A stretch of DNA of 37,980 nucleotides from Chitinophagales bacterium (GTDB lineage Bacteria > Bacteroidota > Bacteroidia > Chitinophagales > JADJOU01). The stretch is from the NCBI GenBank assembly GCA_025455685.1, contig JALOMB010000008.1, positions 1 to 37,980 of the forward strand, written 5' to 3'. A program made the translations under genes and the position numbers. Every line of letters starts with the position of its first letter. The first letter of the stretch is position 1. This document shows, piece after piece, positions 29,128 through 36,174 of this stretch. Under the pieces are notes generated by a model. The model was not told the origin of the DNA. It worked only from the letters and a program-made list of their open reading frames with translations, and made no database searches.

Positions 29128-29472
29128 TTATTTAAGGAATTTGATCCAATGAAAAAATGGTCTTTGGTTTAAATATTCTATATCATCCTGAAAATGATAG
29201 GCCTCTCGCTCAAAAGGAATGCTCATATAGGCATTAAATCTATCATATCCCTTGATTCTATAATAAAAATAAAAGACAAGATACAAGAGGTAAAATCCAA
29301 TTAATAAGAGTTCTAGCTGTTGACGAAAATGTATGGTTTCATGACATAAAAGACTAGGGCTCATGTCTTGACTTTTTTCACGAGATAAAATAAACGGAAA
29401 AAGCGCCATGGCAGAGGTTTGTCTTCCAGCTATCAAAGTTAGAAAATTAGGACAGTGTATAATGAATTTCAT
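29128..29472 (-). CDS. small membrane protein with HEXXH motif (putative metallopeptidase-like)
   Basis: LLCHETIHFRQQLELLLIGFYLLYLVFYF...IPFEREAYHFQDD: HETIH, one TM helix and a downstream FEREAY possible third ligand. Confidence 0.6.
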   Translation of the reverse strand: MKFIIHCPNFLTLIAGRQTSAMALFPFILSREKSQDMSPSLLCHETIHFRQQLELLLIGFYLLYLVFYFYYRIKGYDRFNAYMSIPFEREAYHFQDDIEYLNQRPFFHWIKFLK

Positions 29473-29831
29473 GTAAACATACTTAAAAAATCAGAGATGT
29501 GGCCGTATCCTAGTAAATTCAATAAAGTTTGTCTGTTTTTTGGTAGTTCATTGGTGTGAATATGTTTAGCAACCTTGTCTTGGAATGATATAATGAAATC
29601 TCGGGTAGTCATGTAATAGACCTCTTTTCCCATATAATTTTCTGCTATATTTATCAATTGGTCTAAATGGGCGGAGTTAAGCAAGAATTCTTCTAAAATA
29701 GGTAGTTTCTTGTCAAAAAACATTTTTTTTGCCAATTCTTTGACTTGTTTTGTAAGCTTAAGCGTATCATTTCGGTCAATTTTATTATCAAAAACCGATA
29801 AAATCAATTCTTCAAGCGCATTATTACTCAT
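29469..29831 (-). CDS. hypothetical protein
   Basis: Start trimmed to MSNNALEEL (29831), 5 bp after the upstream gene's stop. 4-bp overlap with the downstream gene. Confidence 0.6.
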   Translation of the reverse strand: MSNNALEELILSVFDNKIDRNDTLKLTKQVKELAKKMFFDKKLPILEEFLLNSAHLDQLINIAENYMGKEVYYMTTRDFIISFQDKVAKHIHTNELPKNRQTLLNLLGYGHISDFLSMFT

Positions 29832-29835
29832 ACAT

Positions 29836-30489
29836 TTATGAAAAAAAATTCGGTTTGAAATATAAAAATACACTGAGCATTTGACCTATGAAACCAGAGC
29901 AAACACCAGCAATAGCCTCTTTCTGCGTGTGCCTTCCGAGATAAATCCTGCTCGCTCCTACCAAACCTACCAATAATAGCAAAAGGGCTACAATAGGCAT
30001 GAGGTTTTTGGACGTAAACTGACCAATAAATATGAAAAATGACGCAATCGAAGCTATTGAGGTAGTGTGCGCAGAGATTTTGATAAAATTATTGACAAAA
30101 AAACATATTCCAATAGATAAAGTTGCGCCAAGAAGTGCCGTAGCGAAATAAGGTTCTTCTATAAATATGAGTGAGGCTTGCGCTTTTGGTTTGACTAATA
30201 AAAAACTCATTAGATAAAAGAAAAAGAAGAACAGATAAGGGAGAATTCTTTGTTTTTGCTCTGATATATCTAAATCGGAAATTAAATTAAGTTTTCTAAA
30301 TATGAATATTATCAAGGCAGGAAAGAGGGTAGTCATGAGAAATAATACGATCAAGGTAATTTTGAGCATTTTATTGGGTAAACTAAAATAATAATACGGA
30401 AACAAAGCTACTAAAAGCAATAAAAAAAAGACGTTTACCGATATTGGATGAAATACTGCCGATATGAGTCTGGCGATGAAATAGCTCAT
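29836..30489 (-). CDS. PAP2-like (phosphatidic acid phosphatase / undecaprenyl-diphosphatase type) membrane protein
   Basis: Multi-TM; SAHT and SRIYLGRHTQKE resemble the PAP2 C2 (SGH) and C3 (SRx5Hx3D) motifs, with substitutions. Confidence 0.7.
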   Translation of the reverse strand: MSYFIARLISAVFHPISVNVFFLLLLVALFPYYYFSLPNKMLKITLIVLFLMTTLFPALIIFIFRKLNLISDLDISEQKQRILPYLFFFFFYLMSFLLVKPKAQASLIFIEEPYFATALLGATLSIGICFFVNNFIKISAHTTSIASIASFFIFIGQFTSKNLMPIVALLLLLVGLVGASRIYLGRHTQKEAIAGVCSGFIGQMLSVFLYFKPNFFS

Positions 30490-31976
30490 TTGGTTAATTG
30501 TTTTCTTTGGAATCTAGGAAGTATATTGAGTTGATCTCTGTATTTAGCTACGGTACGTCTAGCAATTATCGCACCATTTTTTTTGAGTAAATCCACGAGC
30601 TCTTCATCTGAATAAGGAGCAGTTTTATCTTCGTTTTCTACGATTTCTTTGAGCAAATTTTTAATATGTGTTGTGGATATTTCTACACCTTTATCGTTTT
30701 CAATTTTTTCACTAAAGAAAAATTTCAAAGGAAATACGCCTACCTCTGTCCATACATATTTTAAATTGGTAATTCTTGAGATCGTAGAAATATTGAAGGA
30801 AGTTGCTTCAGAAATATTTTTTAGAGTCATCGGTTTTAGGTCAGATTCCTGAAGGGTAAGAAAGAATTTTTTCTGGTATTTTAGAATAGAGTTCATAATG
30901 ATAATCATGGACTCATGACGTTGTTTAATAGAAGTAATGAAAAGCTGTGCAGCGTTTACTTTGTTTTTTACGAATTCCAAGGCGCTTGCATTTTCTTTGC
31001 TCTCTTTTCTTTTTTCTCTTAAACTCATGAGCATTTGAGTAAACTCGTCACTAATCCTCAAAGTAGGCATGTTATATTGGTGTAACTCTAGTCTGAGTTT
31101 ATTTCCATCACGATAAACGAAGAAATCAGGAATAATGATATAGTTGAACTCATTATTGCTATTGATATTGATCGGTTTAGGGTTCAAAGAAGATATGACA
31201 GATATTATTTTGCTAAAAGCTTCGTTAGATATTTTAAGTTTCTGAGCAATTTTAGCATAATCACGCTTTGTAAATAAATCAAAATATTTGTCTATAACCT
31301 CATAAGCCATAACATTTTCTTTGGAGTAAACTTTGGTATCGAGCTGAATGAGCAAACACTCTTGGATACTTTGGCTTCCAATTCCAGGAGGCTCTAAAGT
31401 TTTAATCATATCTAGGACGTCTTTGATTTCAGGAATTGAGACTTTTAAATTTTGCCTAAAGGCCAAATCATCACTGATTTTTTGAAGATCTCGCCTCAGA
31501 AGTCCGTCTTCATCTAAATTTCCAATGATAAATTCTGCTATAGCGGTTTGTTTTTCGGTTAGATAAAGTTCGCTGACTTGTTTGGTCAGCATTTCGAAAT
31601 CGGTTTTAATTTGTGTTAAACCAAAGTTTGTTCCATTTTCATCATCGTCGTGATCATAATTAGATTGATAAACCTTGTCAATTATATTATGAAACTCATC
31701 GAAGTTTTCATTGGATAAGGTATCATTTTCATGGGACATATAATGATCTTCGGATGAATGATCTTCTGATTCAGGTTGAATATTAGAGGTGTCATTAGAT
31801 AAATTAATAGAGACATTATCAATGCTGTTGTCGATTTCAAGCGCAGGATTTGCGAGGAGTTCTTCTTGTATTTTTTGGTCTATTTGAAGAGAATTGAGCT
31901 CCATCATCTTGTACAAAGCAAGAAGTTGCTGAGAGATTTTGAGTTTTTGTTTTTGTTCTAATCCCTGTTTTAGCAT
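30486..31976 (-). CDS. rpoN: RNA polymerase sigma-54 factor
   Basis: N-terminal Q-rich activator-binding region, NPALE, C-terminal RpoN box ARRTVAKYR. Confidence 0.96.
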   Translation of the reverse strand: MLKQGLEQKQKLKISQQLLALYKMMELNSLQIDQKIQEELLANPALEIDNSIDNVSINLSNDTSNIQPESEDHSSEDHYMSHENDTLSNENFDEFHNIIDKVYQSNYDHDDDENGTNFGLTQIKTDFEMLTKQVSELYLTEKQTAIAEFIIGNLDEDGLLRRDLQKISDDLAFRQNLKVSIPEIKDVLDMIKTLEPPGIGSQSIQECLLIQLDTKVYSKENVMAYEVIDKYFDLFTKRDYAKIAQKLKISNEAFSKIISVISSLNPKPININSNNEFNYIIIPDFFVYRDGNKLRLELHQYNMPTLRISDEFTQMLMSLREKRKESKENASALEFVKNKVNAAQLFITSIKQRHESMIIIMNSILKYQKKFFLTLQESDLKPMTLKNISEATSFNISTISRITNLKYVWTEVGVFPLKFFFSEKIENDKGVEISTTHIKNLLKEIVENEDKTAPYSDEELVDLLKKNGAIIARRTVAKYRDQLNILPRFQRKQLTK

Positions 31977-32017
31977 TTGTTTTTTAATATTTTATGATGA
32001 TTTCTTGACAAATTTAC

Positions 32018-32025
32018 TATTTTTG
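32018..32025 (+). promoter_or_regulatory. -7 box TATTTTTG upstream of the GT-C-like gene
   Basis: TAnnTTTG between divergent rpoN and the 32055 gene. Confidence 0.45.
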
Positions 32026-32054
32026 TTTTTTACAATCTCAATTATTTTTCCACT

Positions 32055-33218
32055 TTGCGTCAGTCAATTGTTTTTTTTTTATTGTTAGCGTTGTTCTTTT
32101 CTCTAGGTATTTTTACATTAAATGCCTATGGATATTCAGATGCATTGCTCAAAGGCGTTTCTGAATATACGTTGACTATAGTGGACAATTGGAATAGATA
32201 TAATTTTTATCATAGTTTGGCGACACCTATTTCTGATTTTCTGAATAGTCAATTGACCTATCATGTTCAACCTCCGTTTTACTATTACGTTCTTTCTTTT
32301 TTAGGATTTTGGGGCATAACGCCACTGGTTTTTAGTGTTTTTTCCGCATTGTACAGTTCCTTTGTCGTCTATCTTACCATATCACTACTAGCTACTAAGA
32401 AACCAAAGCAAGAGTTTTATCCGATTGGACTTTTAGGCAGTGTTCTATATCTATCCTCAGCGAGTATATGGATATTCAAATCATTTGCATTTCATCCTGA
32501 TGTCTTTACTGAGTCACTGACTGTTTCCCTAATTTATGTATATCTCAAAATCAATAAACAAGAAAAATACGACAAACTAAAATATTTCGCAGCTTTGTTT
32601 ATTTTGTATTTTCTTTTTTTGTATTCTTCATGGCTTGGTATCCTATATGGTTTGGTGATACTCGTCATGCTAATCCTTCAGCTAAGACATAATTATCGGT
32701 CTGTGATGATGGTTTTCCTGGTTTTCGTTTTAACGATATTTACACCCTTTTTGATTTTAAATCAATATGCTCAATTTAAGCACTATAGGCAATTGTATAT
32801 GCATTTTTTTGATAACTATTATAAGTATTTGATTTTTCAAGGAGATTTTTTATTGACGTTGAAACAAATTATATGGAATAACTTTATGTATCTCTTTGGT
32901 TTGTATCTCTTTGGTTTAATATTGTTTTATTATTACATCAGACTTAAGAAAACGCGTATTATTTTTTCTAAATATGGATACAAATATCTTTTGTATTATC
33001 TATTAAGTTTTGTATTATCTTCGATATTTTTTTATCACTATATGGCTACGGACTATCTTACTGTCTATGCTATAGCACCTTTATGTGTTATTAATGCGAT
33101 TATGTTTGAAAAGCTATCTCGATATTTAACTTTTAGAAACAAAGCATTAGCTATAAGTTTGGTGATTTTGACTCAGTTTATTGTGCTTTACTTTGGATTG
33201 ATAGGGTATAAAAATTAG
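32055..33218 (+). CDS. multi-TM protein, possible GT-C (ArnT/PMT-like) glycosyltransferase
   Basis: Many TM helices; YHVQPPFYYYVLSFLGFWG resembles the HPPLYY-type loop of ArnT/PMT-like proteins. Confidence 0.5.
   Translation: MRQSIVFFLLLALFFSLGIFTLNAYGYSDALLKGVSEYTLTIVDNWNRYNFYHSLATPISDFLNSQLTYHVQPPFYYYVLSFLGFWGITPLVFSVFSALYSSFVVYLTISLLATKKPKQEFYPIGLLGSVLYLSSASIWIFKSFAFHPDVFTESLTVSLIYVYLKINKQEKYDKLKYFAALFILYFLFLYSSWLGILYGLVILVMLILQLRHNYRSVMMVFLVFVLTIFTPFLILNQYAQFKHYRQLYMHFFDNYYKYLIFQGDFLLTLKQIIWNNFMYLFGLYLFGLILFYYYIRLKKTRIIFSKYGYKYLLYYLLSFVLSSIFFYHYMATDYLTVYAIAPLCVINAIMFEKLSRYLTFRNKALAISLVILTQFIVLYFGLIGYKN
32888..32917 (+). repeat. perfect 15-bp tandem duplication (GTATCTCTTTGGTTT x2)
   Basis: Direct reading; in frame, encodes YLFGLYLFGL. 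Confidence 0.95.
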
Positions 33219-33256
33219 TTTTGGCACTTTTTTTGATTGAATTAAAATAAATTGAC

Positions 33257-33264
33257 TATCTTTG
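33257..33264 (+). promoter_or_regulatory. -7 box TATCTTTG upstream of the NlpC/P60 gene
   Basis: TAnnTTTG with a TTTG (-33) at 33232-33235, about 21 bp upstream. Confidence 0.6.
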
Positions 33265-33317
33265 CAACCTGAAAAGAAATTTTCAAAACTTAGATTTATA
33301 GTTATACTTTTAAATCA

Positions 33318-33938
33318 TTGATTATGAATAAATTAATTTTGCTTTTTTGTTTAACAATTGCAGTTTCATCGGCAAAAGCTCAGACAAATACAAATTCCAA
33401 AAATAATGAATTAAACAGCTCTTATGAAATGTTTTTTTCTCAATTCTCTACAGATTCTTTATTAAACAAAGTCAATAAAATATCTAAGCCGCTACAGAAA
33501 CCTGAAAACAAAGAAAACCTTAGTGAAAATGACTTTTATCTCAAAACTATAGACAATATCATTATGCTTGGTAAAACTATGCTAGGCATTCCATATTCAT
33601 GGGGTGGTACGAGTGAAAGAGGATTTGATTGTAGTGGTTATATCGGTTATTTATTCAAATGGTTTGGCATTCATTTACCAAGAACATCACGAGAGATAGT
33701 AAATGTAGGAACTTATGTACCGAAAGAAGAATTAAAAAAAGGCGATTTATTATTTTTTTCAGGACGAAATGGTTCTACTATAGGTCATATCGCTTTTGTA
33801 ATTGAAAATAATAATGGTACTGTCAAAATGATGCATTCTTCTTCTTCAAAAGGCGTAAATATTGATGTACTTAACGATAACGCATATTTTAATCAGCGTT
33901 ATATTACTGCAAGAAGAGTCGAGTTTAATAAAAATTAG
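33318..33938 (+). CDS. C40 family NlpC/P60 peptidase
   Basis: GIPYSWGGTSERGFDCSGYIGYLFKWFGIHLPRTSREI, GDLLFFSGRNGSTIGHIAFVIENN; signal peptide. Confidence 0.93.
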   Translation: MIMNKLILLFCLTIAVSSAKAQTNTNSKNNELNSSYEMFFSQFSTDSLLNKVNKISKPLQKPENKENLSENDFYLKTIDNIIMLGKTMLGIPYSWGGTSERGFDCSGYIGYLFKWFGIHLPRTSREIVNVGTYVPKEELKKGDLLFFSGRNGSTIGHIAFVIENNNGTVKMMHSSSSKGVNIDVLNDNAYFNQRYITARRVEFNKN

Positions 33939-33942
33939 ACAC

Positions 33943-34653
33943 TTGTCTTTCGAAAGTGAATTTGCTTTACTCATAGATCCTGAGAAATTTGATTTTCAAG
34001 GTAAATTAGCTCAATACATAAAGAATTTTCCGCCAGATTTGATTTTGGTAGGTGCAAGCGCTCATGTGTCAAGAGCTTTTTTCGAAGCGTTTGTCTCTAA
34101 ATTAAAAGCAACATTTTCGACACCTATTTGGCTTTTTCCTGGAAGTACAGATCAATTCAGTCTTTTAGCCGATGGGATTTTGTTGCTTCAAGTATTACAA
34201 TCTTTTGATGTAGATTATACGTTAAAGCCTGTTTATGAAATTTGTGACGCCCTATATGATAGCAAAATGACAAGATTGATGACGGCGTATTTGCTCATCA
34301 ACGACAAAAACGAATCTAGTACTTATAAACATACTCAAATTCCATTTGTATCTTATTCTGAGCAGAAACAAATAGAAAAATTGCTGAAGACAAGTGCCAT
34401 CATGAATTTTGAGGCAATTTATCTAGAATCTGGTTCTGGAGCTGAAAAAACAATTGACGCCTCTTTGATAGAATTAGCCAAAAAAATATCACCATCTGCT
34501 CGTCTTTTTGTTGGAGGCGGTATTCGGAGTTTACAATCTTATGAACGCATTCAAAATTCAGGCGCTGATACCATTGTAATCGGTAATGCTTTTGAAGAGA
34601 ATCCTGATTTTTTACCCGAACTCCATACTTTCATCAAGGATTCTCGCCACTAG
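33943..34653 (+). CDS. geranylgeranylglyceryl/heptaprenylglyceryl phosphate synthase-like protein (GGGPS/PcrB family)
   Basis: LLIDPEK, LVGAS, WLFPGSTDQ, AIYLESGSGAE, LFVGGGIRS, ADTIVIGNAFEENPDF. Probable TTG start at 33943; the track's ATG at 33862 overlaps the upstream CDS by 77 bp. Confidence 0.8.
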   Translation: MSFESEFALLIDPEKFDFQGKLAQYIKNFPPDLILVGASAHVSRAFFEAFVSKLKATFSTPIWLFPGSTDQFSLLADGILLLQVLQSFDVDYTLKPVYEICDALYDSKMTRLMTAYLLINDKNESSTYKHTQIPFVSYSEQKQIEKLLKTSAIMNFEAIYLESGSGAEKTIDASLIELAKKISPSARLFVGGGIRSLQSYERIQNSGADTIVIGNAFEENPDFLPELHTFIKDSRH

Positions 34654-34654
34654 T

Positions 34655-35776
34655 ATGAAAGATTATCAAGTTTCTATTTTTGAAAACCTCGAGGAATTTT
34701 TGGAAAATGCCTTTTTGTCTAGTCATCCCGAATTTCAGGATTGGTTTAAGAATATACAAGCTTTTTTAAAAGGTACAAATGCCCTAACGCACAGATATGT
34801 ATTGGTTCAGGATCAAGAAAAACTTATTGCATTTGGTCATATTCCTATTTATGCCTTAGCGTTCAAAAATTTTTCATTTTATCTTAGTAAATCACATTTT
34901 CTGTTAAGATGGTTGTTTTACTATTATTTTCGATATTGTGGTTTTAATTTTGCAGTTTTTGGCAATATGCTCACAGAGCATATGGTGGATTTTGTATTTC
35001 TAGATAAGGCACAAGATTCGTGGTCAGAGATAAGGCAAAGCATTATTTGTAAATTACTCCAGGAAAAAGCACTTAAACTAAAAGGTGTCATCGACACCTT
35101 TTCATCGAATAATATCGAAACTAAGAATTGGCTTATTTTTCGAACAGATAATAATCTTATTTTGAATGATTTAGGCTTGTTTCAATATGATTTTGACCAA
35201 TATAAAGCGGCACTTTCATCAAAATATAGAGTTAGGCTAAATCAAATCTATAAACTCAATGAGCAAACTCATATTATCAATATTTCAAATCTTAATATTA
35301 ACCAATATAAATCAAAAATTTCAAGCCTTTATGCTCAAACGCTGAATCGAAGTAAATTTAATCTAAATTTGACAAAACACGACTATCTGACCCATTTACT
35401 AGATATTGCGCATTTTAAAATTCGAGGATTTGAAATCGAGGGACAACTTGTCGGTTTTATGAGTTATTTTGACCTTGCTAACGTTCTAGAGATTCATCAT
35501 ACAGGATTTTCTAATGAAGTGAATCAAAACGTCAAGTTGTATAACTATATGCTTTATGATATGCTTGAAATTGCGTTTGAAAATCAAAAATCAACAATTA
35601 ATTTTAAAAAAACTGCTGATGAGATTAAATCTACCTTAGGCGCTTCTCCTCAAGAAGACTGGTATCAAATCTATTTAACTAATTCAATATTTCGATTAAT
35701 AGCTAAAGTAGTACTATCTAAACGTTTAACCCAAGAATATATTATTCGCAAACCTTTTAAAACTTCACAAAAATGA
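34655..35776 (+). CDS. GNAT/FemAB-like acyltransferase-fold protein
   Basis: KYRVRLNQIYKLNE, FKIRGFEIEGQLVGFMSYFDLANVLEIHHTGFS, LYNYMLYDMLEIAFENQKSTINFKKTADEIKSTLGA. Start trimmed to MKDYQ. Confidence 0.5.
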   Translation: MKDYQVSIFENLEEFLENAFLSSHPEFQDWFKNIQAFLKGTNALTHRYVLVQDQEKLIAFGHIPIYALAFKNFSFYLSKSHFLLRWLFYYYFRYCGFNFAVFGNMLTEHMVDFVFLDKAQDSWSEIRQSIICKLLQEKALKLKGVIDTFSSNNIETKNWLIFRTDNNLILNDLGLFQYDFDQYKAALSSKYRVRLNQIYKLNEQTHIINISNLNINQYKSKISSLYAQTLNRSKFNLNLTKHDYLTHLLDIAHFKIRGFEIEGQLVGFMSYFDLANVLEIHHTGFSNEVNQNVKLYNYMLYDMLEIAFENQKSTINFKKTADEIKSTLGASPQEDWYQIYLTNSIFRLIAKVVLSKRLTQEYIIRKPFKTSQK

Positions 35777-36096
35777 CCCAAGATTACACTATGAGCCAAA
35801 TGCAAGAAATGGTAGATCAGTGGATTAGCAATACCGATATAGGGTATTTTGACAATTTGACCAATGCACTTGTCTTAATGGAAGAAGTTGGTGAGTTAGC
35901 TCGTGTAATTGCAAGAACAAATGGTCAACAAGTGAGCAAAAGTGAAGAAATGTTAAATTTTGAAGAGGAGCTACTCGATATATTTTGGGTGGTTTTGGCT
36001 CTTGCTAACGCTAATAAAGTTAATATAAATAAGGCATTTAAAGAAAATCTAGATAAAAAAAACAATCGAGACTTAGAAAGATTCAGAAAAAAATAA
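35773..36096 (+). CDS. MazG-like nucleotide pyrophosphohydrolase
   Basis: EEVGELARVI and FEEELLDIFW, the EExxE and ExxxD metal sites. ATGA overlap with the upstream gene. Confidence 0.85.
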   Translation: MTQDYTMSQMQEMVDQWISNTDIGYFDNLTNALVLMEEVGELARVIARTNGQQVSKSEEMLNFEEELLDIFWVVLALANANKVNINKAFKENLDKKNNRDLERFRKK

Positions 36097-36118
36097 AATT
36101 CAAATTAAAAAATAATCT

Positions 36119-36126
36119 TATCTTTG
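36119..36126 (+). promoter_or_regulatory. -7 box TATCTTTG upstream of the OmpA-family gene
   Basis: TAnnTTTG about 50 bp before the start at 36175. Confidence 0.6.
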
Positions 36127-36174
36127 CACAGAAATTAACAAAACAATCTATAAACAAAAAAACTTTTTAATTTT

